From positions 1 through 53,037 of the forward strand of contig JBEKNT010000004.1 of assembly GCA_049522565.1 (NCBI GenBank): a stretch of DNA of 53,037 nt, given 5' to 3'. Both the position numbers and the translations under genes were made by a program. Origin of the DNA: JASHVB01 sp049522565 (GTDB lineage: Bacteria; Pseudomonadota; Alphaproteobacteria; Acetobacterales; Acetobacteraceae). How positions within the stretch are numbered: position 1 is the stretch's first letter; every line of letters starts with the position of its first letter. This document shows, in pieces, positions 24,480 to 33,087 of the stretch. The notes below the pieces were generated by a model. The model was not told the origin of the DNA. It did not search any database and was given only the letters and a program-made list of their open reading frames with translations.

Positions 24480-26636
24480 TTGTCGGCACGAGCCGATCGT
24501 GATCGATCGACCACCGGCACGCGGCCGGCGGCCACCACGCCAGATTACGTCGGCGCACTGGTTGCCCTGCTGCGCTTCCACCGGCTGGCCACCGAGCCGG
24601 CGCAGGTGGCGCAGGCCCTCGGCAGCGTGGCGCCATCGCCTGACGACCTGGTGCGTCACCTGCGCCGCGCCGGCCTCCGGTCCCGTGTCGTCAGCATGGG
24701 TGTGCAACGGCTTGTCTCGGCCCCGCTCCCCGCCATCGCACTGCGCGACGACGGCTCCTGCGTCTTGCTCGCGAAGGCCGCGGCGGACCGGGTGCTGATC
24801 CTCGACCCTGCCACACAGCAACCGCGCATCCTGCCAACCGCAGATTTCGCCGCGCATTGGACCGGCCAGCTCATCCTCGCCACGCGCCGCGCCGCGCTTG
24901 GCGAGCTCGGCCGGCGGTTCGACATCACCTGGTTCCTCGGCGCGATCCACAAATATCGCGGCATCCTCGGCGAGGTGCTGGTCGCCTCGCTGTTCCTGCA
25001 AATCTTCGCCCTGCTCTCGCCGCTGTTCTTCCAGGTGGTGATCGACAAGGTGCTGGTGCACCGGGGGATGGAAACGCTCGACATCCTGGTCGTCGGACTC
25101 GCCTGCATCGCGCTGTTCGAGGCCGTGCTGGGCACGTTGCGCACCTACATTTTCGCCCACACCACCAACCGTATCGATGTCGAACTCGGTGCGCGGCTGT
25201 TCCGCCACCTGCTCACGCTGCCGCTGCCCTATTTTCAGGCGCGCCGGGTCGGCGATTCGGTCGCCCGGGTGCGCGAACTGGAGACCATCCGCAACTTCCT
25301 GACCAGCTCGGCACTGACCCTGGTCATCGACCTGCTGTTTACCAGTGTCTTCCTGGCCGTCATGGCGGTCTATTCGCTGCGCCTGACGCTGATCGTGCTG
25401 ACCTCGCTGCCGCTGTATGCCGGACTCAGCCTTGGCGTCACGCCGCTGTTCCGCCGCCGGCTGGACGAGAAGTTCCGTCGTGGCGCGGACAACCATGCCT
25501 TCCTGGTCGAAGCCGTCGGCGGCGTCGAGACGCTGAAGGCGATGGCGGTCGAGCCGCAGATGCAGCGCCGCTGGGAAGAGCAGTTGGCGGGTTATGTCGG
25601 CGCTTCCATGCAGGTGACGCAGCTTGGCAACGTCGCCATCCAGGCGATCCAGCTCATCAGCAAGCTCGCCACCGCCGCCATCCTGTTTTTCGGCGCCAAG
25701 GCGGTGTTCGACAACGCGCTGACCGTTGGCGAGCTGGTGGCGTTCAACATGCTGGCGCAGCGGGTGAGCCAGCCGGTGCTGCGGCTGGCCCAGGTCTGGC
25801 AGGATTTCCACCAGGCCCGGCTGTCGATCCAACGGCTGGGCGACATCCTGAACACCCCGCCGGAAGCCGGCGGCACCAGCCGCACCGCGCTGCCGGCGAT
25901 CCAGGGCGCCGTGCGGTTCGAGCATGTGCGCTTCCGCCATCGGCTCGACGGGCCGGTGGTGCTGGAGGACATCTGTCTGGACGTGCGCCCGGGCGAGGTG
26001 GTCGGGATCGTCGGGCCGTCCGGCTCGGGCAAATCGACGCTCGCCAAGCTGCTGCAGCGGCTCTACGTGCCCGAAGCCGGGCGCGTGCTGGTGGATGGCG
26101 TGGACACCGCGGCGATCGACCCCGCCTGGCTGCGCCGGCAGATCGGCGTGGTGCTGCAAGAGAACGTGCTGCTGAACGCGTCGATCCGCGAAAACATCGC
26201 GCTGGCCGATCCCGGTATGCCGATTGAGGCGGTGACCGCGGCGGCGCAGCTCGCCGGGGCGCACGACTTCATCCTGGAATTGCCGGAGGGCTACGACACG
26301 ATGGTGGGCGAGCGCGGGGCGTCGTTGTCCGGCGGGCAGCGCCAGCGCATCGCCATCGCCCGGGCGCTGGCCACCCGCCCTCGCATTCTGATCTTCGACG
26401 AGGCGACCAGCGCACTGGACTACGAAAGCGAGCGCATCGTGCAGCAGAACCTGCGGCAGATCGTGCATGGACGCACGGTGTTCATCATCGCGCACCGGCT
26501 GACCGCGGTCCGCCACGCCACCCGCATCGTGACGCTGGAACGCGGCAGGATTGTCGAGCAGGGCAGCCACGACGAGCTGCTGCACGCCGACGGCCGCTAT
26601 GCCGCACTCTATAACATGCAGGCGGGTGCGGCATGA
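24480..26636 (+). CDS. Type I secretion ABC exporter (HlyB-like) with C39-like N-terminal domain
   Basis: A 718-residue inner-membrane exporter. The N-terminal ~135 residues form a peptidase-C39-like domain without the catalytic Cys, as in HlyB, where it docks the substrate. It is followed by a six-helix transmembrane region (ILGEVLVASLFLQIFALLSP onward) and an ATPase domain with Walker A GPSGSGKSTL (~residues 511-520), signature LSGGQRQRIAIARAL (~614) and Walker B ILIFDEATSALD (~636). The start is TTG 24480, with GGGAGG a few bases upstream. It overlaps the HlyD-like gene by ATGA and heads a four-gene cassette whose last gene encodes the probable cargo. Confidence 0.92.
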   Translation: MSARADRDRSTTGTRPAATTPDYVGALVALLRFHRLATEPAQVAQALGSVAPSPDDLVRHLRRAGLRSRVVSMGVQRLVSAPLPAIALRDDGSCVLLAKAAADRVLILDPATQQPRILPTADFAAHWTGQLILATRRAALGELGRRFDITWFLGAIHKYRGILGEVLVASLFLQIFALLSPLFFQVVIDKVLVHRGMETLDILVVGLACIALFEAVLGTLRTYIFAHTTNRIDVELGARLFRHLLTLPLPYFQARRVGDSVARVRELETIRNFLTSSALTLVIDLLFTSVFLAVMAVYSLRLTLIVLTSLPLYAGLSLGVTPLFRRRLDEKFRRGADNHAFLVEAVGGVETLKAMAVEPQMQRRWEEQLAGYVGASMQVTQLGNVAIQAIQLISKLATAAILFFGAKAVFDNALTVGELVAFNMLAQRVSQPVLRLAQVWQDFHQARLSIQRLGDILNTPPEAGGTSRTALPAIQGAVRFEHVRFRHRLDGPVVLEDICLDVRPGEVVGIVGPSGSGKSTLAKLLQRLYVPEAGRVLVDGVDTAAIDPAWLRRQIGVVLQENVLLNASIRENIALADPGMPIEAVTAAAQLAGAHDFILELPEGYDTMVGERGASLSGGQRQRIAIARALATRPRILIFDEATSALDYESERIVQQNLRQIVHGRTVFIIAHRLTAVRHATRIVTLERGRIVEQGSHDELLHADGRYAALYNMQAGAA

Positions 26637-28096
26637 GTGACGTAGTGGGGGCGGACGGATCGACCAGCGTCCCCTCTCCCGCGAAGCGGGAGAGGGACAG
26701 GGTGAGGGTGCCGCGAGCACACACCGAATTCCTCCCCGCCGCGCTGGAAATCCTGGACACACCAGCCTCCCCCGCCGGCCGCGCGGTCGCCGCGACCATC
26801 TCCCTGTTCCTGCTCCTCGCGCTCGGCTGGTCGATCGTCGGCCAGGTGGACATCGTCGCCACCGCGCCGGGCACGGTCATCCCGGCCGGCAAGTCGAAGC
26901 TCGTGCAGCCGCTGGAAGCCGGCGTGGTGCGCGCAATCCTGGTGGAGGACGGCGACCACGTGCGCGCCGGCCAGGTGCTGTTCGAACTCGATGTGACGAT
27001 CGCCGCCGCCGAACGCGACCGCCTCGCGCAGGAACAACGCCAGGCGGAACTGGACGCGGCCGGCCTGCGCGTGTTGCAGCGCGACTTGGCAACCGGCGAG
27101 GGTCTTGGGTCGTTCGCGCCGCCCGCCGACGCCCCGTCGTTCGAGGTGGACCGCACGCGTGCCGGCATCGTCGCGCGGCGGGCCGAACAAATGGCGAAGC
27201 TGGCCGGGCTGGAGCAGCAGATCGCCGGCAAGCAGGCGGAGCAAGAGGAGAACGCCGCGACGCTGGACAAGCTGTCGGCGTCGCTGCCGTGGTTGGAGCA
27301 GAAGGCCGAGCTGCGGCGGCAATTGCTGACCATCGAGTTCGGCAACCGGCTAGCATACCTGGATGCACAGCAGGCGCTGGTCGAGGGACGCTCGGCGCTG
27401 GCGGTGCAGCAGCGGCGCGGGCCGGAGATCGCCGCGGCGCTCGGCGCGCTGGTGCGGCAGCGCGAGCAAACGGCGGCGGGGTATGCGCATGATGTGCTGA
27501 AGGACCTGGCCGAGGCGGAGGCGAAGGCGGGTTCGTTGCACCAACAGTTTGTGCAGGCGGCGCACAAGGCGGAGCAGACGGTGCTGACCGCGCCGATCGG
27601 CGGGACGGTGCAATCTCTTGCCGTGCATACCGTCGGTGGGGTGGTGACGCCGGCGCAGGCGCTGCTGACCGTTGTGCCTGACGACGCGCCGGTGCTGGTC
27701 GAGGCGACAGTGGAGAACCGCGACATCGGGTTCGTGCATGCGGGGCAGGACGTTGCGGTGAAGGTGCAGACTTTCGAGTTCACCCGCTACGGGTTGCTGC
27801 ACGGGCATGTGGTGGATGTGAGCCGGGACCGGATGGCTGTGCAGGCGCCTTCTGGGCAGCGGGATTCGAGGGATAAGGCGAGCGATCAGGCGTCGGATGA
27901 TACGCATCCGACTGGGGAAGGGTATGTCGCGCATGTGGCGTTGAATAGCGCGCGGATGCTGGTGGATGGGGAGGAGCAGGCAGTCACGCCGGGCATGGCG
28001 GTGACGGCAGAGATCAAGACTGGGAGGAGGAGCGTGATGTCGTACCTGCTGTCGCCGTTGCGGCGGTACGCACATGAGGGGGTGAGGGAAAGATGA
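26633..28096 (+). CDS. HlyD-family type I secretion adaptor
   Basis: A 487-residue membrane-fusion protein linking the ABC exporter to a TolC-like duct. It has a single TM segment (ATISLFLLLALGWSIVGQVD), the lipoyl half VQPLEAGVVRAILVEDGDHV, a long coiled-coil hairpin (residues ~120-310), the second lipoyl half and the classic C-terminal MSYLLSPLRRYAHEGVRER. Residues ~12-30 (SVPSPAKRERDRVRVP) are encoded by a palindromic repeat inserted just after the start codon. The frame stays open, and the family-like part resumes at HTEFLPAALEI. Overlaps on both sides (ATGA) show tight coupling. Confidence 0.93.
   Translation: MSDVVGADGSTSVPSPAKRERDRVRVPRAHTEFLPAALEILDTPASPAGRAVAATISLFLLLALGWSIVGQVDIVATAPGTVIPAGKSKLVQPLEAGVVRAILVEDGDHVRAGQVLFELDVTIAAAERDRLAQEQRQAELDAAGLRVLQRDLATGEGLGSFAPPADAPSFEVDRTRAGIVARRAEQMAKLAGLEQQIAGKQAEQEENAATLDKLSASLPWLEQKAELRRQLLTIEFGNRLAYLDAQQALVEGRSALAVQQRRGPEIAAALGALVRQREQTAAGYAHDVLKDLAEAEAKAGSLHQQFVQAAHKAEQTVLTAPIGGTVQSLAVHTVGGVVTPAQALLTVVPDDAPVLVEATVENRDIGFVHAGQDVAVKVQTFEFTRYGLLHGHVVDVSRDRMAVQAPSGQRDSRDKASDQASDDTHPTGEGYVAHVALNSARMLVDGEEQAVTPGMAVTAEIKTGRRSVMSYLLSPLRRYAHEGVRER
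26671..26720. repeat. Palindromic repeat inserted in-frame in the HlyD-like gene
   Basis: CCCTCTCCCGC-GAA-GCGGGAGAGGG at 26672-26696 is a perfect 11-bp stem followed by the standard tail GGTGAGGGTGCCGCGAGCAC. The same unit occurs at 36888-36945. Here it is translated in the cytoplasmic N-terminus ahead of the TM segment. Confidence 0.75.
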
Positions 28097-28851
28097 GCAT
28101 GCCGAACTCGCAACCGAACCTCTGCGGTGCCCGCCGGAGCTTTCTTTGGATCGAATGTGTTACGTTGGGCACCGCATCGGTGCTTTTCTGGATTCTCACT
28201 GCCGTAGCGGCAGCACCAACGGCTCGGGCAGATGCGTTCACTACGACGCAGATTGCCGGCCACACGTTGTATGTACCGAAGAGTTATGAGAGTTCATTCA
28301 TGGGCTATGCCGGAAACCTCCAGATTCGCGCGCTGCTGCCCTGCCTGGATCCGGAGACCGCAGAGAATTCGGCAGAATTCCACAGGAATGACATAGGCAG
28401 AATCGTCGTGGCCCGTCTCGTTGCTTGGGAGGGTCATGCGCTTGAGGGACAACAGCTACTGGACACCCACATCACGAATTCGCAATTTGTAAAGGAGCGG
28501 CATCCCGACAAAAGAGAGATCGACACCGGTCCGACGCCAGTCCCAGGAACAAACTTCCTATCATACAAAGATATTCTGGTCGATAGTGACCTTTTCGCGC
28601 TCAGTAATTCGCACCCTCTCTTTCTCGTAAACTGCGACACGCATTCCCGGAATGTGCCGCCCGGAATTTGTAAAGTCTGGGAAAAGATCTGGGGCAACGT
28701 ACGACTCGAGTACTGGTACGGCCGGTCGTTTGTCGATCGTGACATAAACAACAGCATCCGGATCGATGCCCGCCTGCGACGGCTCCTGTCGTCTTTCCTA
28801 ACTCCGGCGCTGGAAACAAAACAACCCCGTGAAGAGGAAACCTGCAAATGA
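28093..28851 (+). CDS. Signal-bearing protein of the secretion cassette, unknown function
   Basis: A 252-residue protein. A basic N-terminus is followed by a hydrophobic segment (VLFWILTAVAAAPTARADA) that looks like a Sec signal with Ala-x-Ala cleavage. The mature part has no recognised domain. It begins IAGHTLYVPKSYESSF, has LPCLDP and later cysteines (FLVNCDT, GICKVWEK), and ends in an Arg-rich helix. It overlaps both hlyD and the repeat-protein gene by ATGA, so it is translated with them. This suggests a periplasmic accessory or immunity factor for the cargo; that is inference from context only. GC content is lower than in hlyB/hlyD. Confidence 0.65.
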   Translation: MSMPNSQPNLCGARRSFLWIECVTLGTASVLFWILTAVAAAPTARADAFTTTQIAGHTLYVPKSYESSFMGYAGNLQIRALLPCLDPETAENSAEFHRNDIGRIVVARLVAWEGHALEGQQLLDTHITNSQFVKERHPDKREIDTGPTPVPGTNFLSYKDILVDSDLFALSNSHPLFLVNCDTHSRNVPPGICKVWEKIWGNVRLEYWYGRSFVDRDINNSIRIDARLRRLLSSFLTPALETKQPREEETCK

Positions 28852-31106
28852 CTACCTACACCAGCGACCAGATCACCGCCATGAGCAACGCGATCGATCA
28901 AGCGAAGACGGCAACTAATCCGAATGATGTTATGTCAGCGCTGAATGACTACTATGCAGCCCAGACGTCAGTCAGAGGTTATGCCCAACTGGCCCAGCAG
29001 GTGATCAATAACACGGGCTCCGGGGCTGTTGCCAACCAAGAGGTGGCGAATGCTGTTGGCCAAGGCACGTACACACCGCAATTTCAGGCGAATCTCGCTC
29101 TGAGTCTCGCCAACGCCGACTTCATACGCATCCAAGGAAATGGCTTCCAGGTACCAACTCTTGCGGACGTGGCGACTGACCATCAGACTGTCTTCGAGAG
29201 TCCGGCCTTTAATATCCCAATAACCGCATGGGGTGGGACCGCCTTCAGCGCGCTAGGCGGGGATTTCACCCGAGGTCTGGCGACACCCGCCGAGTTGACG
29301 TCTGTAACGCCCGCCTCGTTTGAAAACATGTCAGGACTGGACGTAAACACGGCCATTTCGGACCTGTTTCTCGCTGGAGCGGCGAACATCGGGGCTGGTC
29401 ATATAGATGTTGGGCTCGACATAGGCGGAGCGGGAACCGTTTTGAATCTGTATAATGCATGGCAATTGAAATTTGGGTCCTCGCTTGCAGGTATCTTCAG
29501 TCTAAGTCAGAACCAGGATGGATCATATCAGGTAGCTGAGCTCCAGACTAACACGGCGACGGACGGCACCTACGCCAATTACTCTAGCACGGGCCAATCC
29601 AACTACAATGTAAGCGTCTCAAATCCGACGAACACGCCGGGTGTGACGGACGTCTCTGTCGGAGTCGGCGGAATGCAGGCTGCAAGCTACTCCCTAGCCG
29701 AGGCTACTGCCCCGATCGTATACGTCGATGCAAATGGTGGCGTTGTCTCCGCTGGAAGTGCAAATGCGATCCTAATCGGCAACGCTGGTGCGACCCTCAC
29801 CGGCGGCAGCGGCCAGAACCTGCTGATCGACCTTGGCAGCGGCGGCACGGTCTTTGGCGGCAGCGGGTCGAACCAGATCGTGGTTGGCGGCACCAGCGAC
29901 ATCGTCAACGCCACAAGTGCGAACATCACCGGCCTGACCGCTGCAATCTTCAGCGTGGCCGGCACGAACGACGCCGTCACGCTTTCCGGCAGTCTGGATG
30001 TCGTGTCGCTGTTGGGTTCCGGCACCGCCTTTGCCGATGGCACTCTCGACACGATCTACGCGGACGGCACGAGCGATACCGTCGCGCTAAACTCGACCTC
30101 TGACACGGCGTTCCTGAACGGTTCGTCGGACACTGCCTATGCGGATGGAACGAGCGATGCGGTCAACGGGACGGGGAACAATGATTCCATCGTCCTGAAC
30201 GGCAGCTCGGACATCGGGTACGACAGCGGCACGCTGGGAGCTATCTACGCGTATGGCTCGGCCGACACCGCGGCGCTGTACACAACCTCTGCCGCGGCGT
30301 TCCTGAATGGTACGTTGGACACCGGCTATGCCAACGGGAATGCCGAAGCGATCAATGCAACCGGGAGCAACGACGCCATCGTTCTGAACGGCAGCGCGGA
30401 CATCGGATACGACAACGGCACGCTGGGAAGCATCTATGCGTATGGCACAGCCGACACCGGGGTGCTAGACACCACCTCGGACGCAGCGTTCCTGAATGGT
30501 ACGTTGGACAACGGCTATGCCGACGGGACTGCCGAGGCGATCAATGCGACCGGGAGTAACGACGCGATCATTCTGAACGGCAGCTCAGACATTGGGTACG
30601 ACAACGGCACGCTGGGAAGCATCTATGCCTATGGCACAGCCGACACCGCGATGCTGGACACCACCTCGGATGCAGCGTTCCTGAATGGTACCGTCGACAC
30701 GGTCTTGCTCAACGGCACGTCGGATGTCGCTTCGCTATCAACGTCCGATATTGGGTACGGGAACGGCGCTCTCGATATGATCTCCGTCAACGGCACCGAC
30801 GGGACGGGCACGGGTGTGTCCGGCATTACCGAGACAGTTACCGACAATCCGGACGGAAGCTGGGTCGATCAGTTGCAGAATACCGGAACCCAGGTGAACT
30901 GGTCGGAGGAGCAGTTTGTTCATGCTGCGAACAACCAAGCAGAAGAACAAACCACCAACTACGATGATGGCACACACACGGTGCAGTATTGGGACGTGAA
31001 CGATAACACCAATTGGAGTACAACCATCAAACAGTATAACTCCAACGGCCAATTGACAACCGATACCGTGGACAACCTTGATGGTTCAAGTCTCGTGACT
31101 TACTGA
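28848..31106 (+). CDS. Repeat-rich secreted protein (probable type I secretion cargo), C-terminally truncated by a stop
   Basis: A 752-residue acidic protein, rich in Gly, Asn, Ser, Thr and Asp, with no signal peptide, as expected for a type I cargo. Residues 1-~280 form a non-repetitive head. From about 305 a glycine-rich stretch (GGSGQNLLIDLGSGG, FGGSGSNQIVV) resembles RTX units. It is followed by nonapeptides of the form xGTxDxxxL (NGSSDTAYA, TGNNDSIVL, YGSADTAAL), seven of which make a 63-residue block present in three exact-period tandem copies. The tail has YD-repeat-like sequence (VQYWDVNDNTN). TGA 31104 probably replaced a Trp codon, and family-like sequence continues beyond it. The C-terminal secretion signal is therefore missing from this product. 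Confidence 0.8.
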   Translation: MTTYTSDQITAMSNAIDQAKTATNPNDVMSALNDYYAAQTSVRGYAQLAQQVINNTGSGAVANQEVANAVGQGTYTPQFQANLALSLANADFIRIQGNGFQVPTLADVATDHQTVFESPAFNIPITAWGGTAFSALGGDFTRGLATPAELTSVTPASFENMSGLDVNTAISDLFLAGAANIGAGHIDVGLDIGGAGTVLNLYNAWQLKFGSSLAGIFSLSQNQDGSYQVAELQTNTATDGTYANYSSTGQSNYNVSVSNPTNTPGVTDVSVGVGGMQAASYSLAEATAPIVYVDANGGVVSAGSANAILIGNAGATLTGGSGQNLLIDLGSGGTVFGGSGSNQIVVGGTSDIVNATSANITGLTAAIFSVAGTNDAVTLSGSLDVVSLLGSGTAFADGTLDTIYADGTSDTVALNSTSDTAFLNGSSDTAYADGTSDAVNGTGNNDSIVLNGSSDIGYDSGTLGAIYAYGSADTAALYTTSAAAFLNGTLDTGYANGNAEAINATGSNDAIVLNGSADIGYDNGTLGSIYAYGTADTGVLDTTSDAAFLNGTLDNGYADGTAEAINATGSNDAIILNGSSDIGYDNGTLGSIYAYGTADTAMLDTTSDAAFLNGTVDTVLLNGTSDVASLSTSDIGYGNGALDMISVNGTDGTGTGVSGITETVTDNPDGSWVDQLQNTGTQVNWSEEQFVHAANNQAEEQTTNYDDGTHTVQYWDVNDNTNWSTTIKQYNSNGQLTTDTVDNLDGSSLVTY
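30111..30677 (+). repeat. Three tandem 189-bp repeats inside the secreted protein gene
   Basis: The word TTCCTGAAyGG recurs at 30111, 30300, 30489 and 30678, an exact period of 189 bases (63 residues, seven nonapeptides). The second and third copies are nearly identical at DNA level, which points to recent duplication; the first is more diverged. Such repeats can expand or contract by recombination and change the length of the protein. Confidence 0.9.
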
Positions 31107-31215
31107 AACTATGATAGCACTGGCAATTACATGACAGACTTCTACGTCTATGGTATCTTACGAGCATGGTTCGAGACAAATCCGGCTGGCAATATTATTG
31201 GAGGCACGCCGAGTG

Positions 31216-32257
31216 CTAGGCCCTGTGGACAAACCGATCCTGGCGCCCGCGCGGCCGGAACGGCTTGGGCGGTGCGACGCTTGCGTGGCCACAGGGGTGA
31301 CGAACTGACCGGCTGACCTGGCCGGAAAGCAAAGAATCAAAGGGTGCCGCGGCGGATTCCGAAAAGAATCGGAACCCCCAACACGGGATTCCTGTCGTTG
31401 CTTTTTCAAGCCAGGGGATTCAATTGACCGACTCGTGGTCAATCTTGATCGGCCTCTTGGTAAACTCGAGGCCGACCGTGATCCGCGGACTGATGACCGA
31501 CGAAGAGTGGGCGACCTTCGCCCCCTTCCTGACCACCCCCTCCTTGCGTGGTGGGCGTCCACCGAAGAACCATCGGCACAGGCTGGATGGCATACTTTGG
31601 ATCTGCCGGACCGGAGCGCCGTGGCGCGACTTGCCGGCCGCGTTCGGCAAATGGAACTCCGTGTGGAAGCAATTCCGTCGCTGGTGCGAGTCTGGCGTGT
31701 GGGACCTCTTGCTCCAGGCGCTGGCTGACAGCGGTGGCGCATTGGACATGTTGCAGATGATCGACAGCACCATCGTCCGGGCGCATCGCTGCGCCGCGGG
31801 CGAAAAGACCAAGGAGCAGAATCAGGCGCTCGGTCGTTCGCGCGGTGGGTTCAGCACCAAGATCCATTTGCGTTGCAACGCCGTAGGTCTCCCCATCGGG
31901 GTCGTGCTCAGTGAAGGTGAGGCCCATGACGTGACGGCTTACGACGGGTTGATGCAGCAAAGGGACAGCGACCCCGGCGCCATGTTGGCGGACAAGGGCT
32001 ACGACAGCGATGCCATCCGCCATGACTTGCGGGATACCGGCGCAACACCCGAGATCCCGACCAAGAGCAACCGCAAGGTTCAGTACTCAGTTGACAAAGC
32101 GCTCTATGCGCTACGGTCACGGATTGAATGCTTCATTGGCCATCTCAAAGAGCAGCGGCGCATCGCCACTCGATACGACAAACTCGCCACCAGCTTCATC
32201 GGATTCGTCTTGCTCGGATGCATCCGTATTTGGGCTAGGTTTGTCCACAGGGCCTAG
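31216..32257 (+). mobile_element. IS5-family (IS427-group-like) insertion sequence
   Basis: A complete element of about 1034 bp (31220-32253) with 16-bp perfect terminal inverted repeats (GCCCTGTGGACAAACC and its complement). It is flanked by CTAG on both sides (31216-31219, 32254-32257), read as the duplicated target. It encodes one transposase and a ~200-base 5' leader. Identical ends and an intact transposase suggest recent insertion. It sits inside the C-terminal coding region of the secreted repeat protein. Confidence 0.9.
31424..32257 (+). CDS. IS5/IS427-type DDE transposase
   Basis: A 277-residue single-frame transposase. It has an N-terminal DUF4096-like DNA-binding part (DEEWATFAPFL, GGRPPKNHRHRLDGILWICRTG) and then the DDE catalytic core: first Asp in MIDSTIVRAH, second in LADKGYDSDAIR, and Glu in SRIECFIGHLKEQRRIATRYDK. 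Many relatives split this into two frames joined by frameshifting; here it is continuous. The native start may be ATG 31493. The stop codon TAG is supplied by the right-hand CTAG target copy. Confidence 0.92.
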   Translation: MTDSWSILIGLLVNSRPTVIRGLMTDEEWATFAPFLTTPSLRGGRPPKNHRHRLDGILWICRTGAPWRDLPAAFGKWNSVWKQFRRWCESGVWDLLLQALADSGGALDMLQMIDSTIVRAHRCAAGEKTKEQNQALGRSRGGFSTKIHLRCNAVGLPIGVVLSEGEAHDVTAYDGLMQQRDSDPGAMLADKGYDSDAIRHDLRDTGATPEIPTKSNRKVQYSVDKALYALRSRIECFIGHLKEQRRIATRYDKLATSFIGFVLLGCIRIWARFVHRA

Positions 32258-32353
32258 TATTTATCTGGCGGGATTTCGCGATTTAATCACCCGGACTGAC
32301 TTTCGGGATTTGCAAGCCCTTGTTTTCAGGTAGCATTTTCTGCGTCCAGAAAC

Positions 32354-32677
32354 TTACCCTTTGCTGGAATGGACTACGGGGTATTTTACCCGCTCGCCTT
32401 CCTCGTCAACGACAATCGCCGTGAAAAAAGGATTGTTACCGCACGAATATTCGGGATACGGGCCATTCTTCTCGATGTGTAGCAGATCATTAGCACGTTT
32501 GGTATTCCGCTTAACGTAAGCTCCCATTATTTCACCGAGAGTCAGCCCTTCCTTTGCGGCAAGGCACTTGATCAATTCCTTGACTTGGCTATCCATCAAT
32601 GAGCCGATAGGCACGGTGTCATCGAAGAATGTATCAGTTCCCCGGTGGCCTCTGATACGCCAAAACCTCTTTGCCAT
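32354..32677 (-). CDS. Small hypothetical protein
   Basis: A 107-residue basic protein beginning MAKRFWRIRGHRGTDTFFDD. AGGAG lies 5 bases upstream of ATG 32677. It has a central helical part (VKELIKCLAAKEGLTLGEIM) and a C-terminal part with CGNNPFFTAIVVDEEGE. No family recognised. It converges on the broken secretion cargo gene, and its lower GC content suggests it belongs to the same accessory segment. Confidence 0.6.
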   Translation of the reverse strand: MAKRFWRIRGHRGTDTFFDDTVPIGSLMDSQVKELIKCLAAKEGLTLGEIMGAYVKRNTKRANDLLHIEKNGPYPEYSCGNNPFFTAIVVDEEGERVKYPVVHSSKG

Positions 32678-33087
32678 ATCCACTCCTGTTCGGTTCTAAC
32701 TGAGGGTTCTTATCAGATAGCGTGCACCTGATTTTCGCGCCGGAAAAGTGCTGTCTTTTCAACGGCCTCGATCTGCTGCAGAATTCTTGAATTGTGCACC
32801 AGCAATCACCGGGGAAATTTTGTGCCGCGAAGGCGTGAAGGTCTACTCCCCACCCAAAGCGGCGGCAGCAGTGTCCACTGGCATGAACCGCCGCATCCGA
32901 CCCTTTGCGCCCATCCAAACGGACCCCCGACGCGTTCTGCCGAGCATGGGAGCGCTGTCACCCGGACTGGAAGCGCGATGCAGCCGGCACGCCGCCCGGG
33001 CGACCCGCTCGCCCGCTCAGCGCCCGATCCGGCCACCTGCGCGCCGCCCTGTCCGGCACTCTCTCACCATGCCAGCAAGCCACCGCC
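32678..33087. other. Gene-free stretch
   Basis: About 400 bases upstream of the small hypothetical gene and downstream of kduD. Base composition changes from AT-rich (32700-32830) to very GC-rich (after 32880), which probably marks the right edge of the accessory segment that starts at the secretion cassette. I see no ORF with a credible start. Confidence 0.4.

Larger units (their letters stand above)
31107..32333 (+). pseudogene. Disconnected C-terminus of the secreted repeat protein, interrupted by an IS
   Basis: After TGA 31104-31106 the same frame continues NYDSTGNYMTDFYVYG, then AWFETNPAGNIIGG, up to the IS at 31216. If the IS and one CTAG copy are removed, the frame joins without shift at 32258 and reads SIYLAGFRDLITRTDFRDLQ to a stop at 32331-32333. 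The restored gene has 816 codons, a whole number. The short hydrophobic/charged end is a plausible type I secretion signal. The stop codon context (TAC TGA AAC TAT GAT) parallels an earlier TAT TGG GAC, so a TGG to TGA mutation is likely. Confidence 0.75.

Noticed and set aside
24447..26762. 771-codon minus-strand frame antisense to the exporter gene
   Set aside because: Shadow composition; the plus strand carries complete Walker and signature motifs.
30000..30800. CRISPR array suspected from regular repeats
   Set aside because: The 189-base period is coding, in-frame and made of nonapeptides; there is no short repeat plus unique spacer structure and no cas gene.
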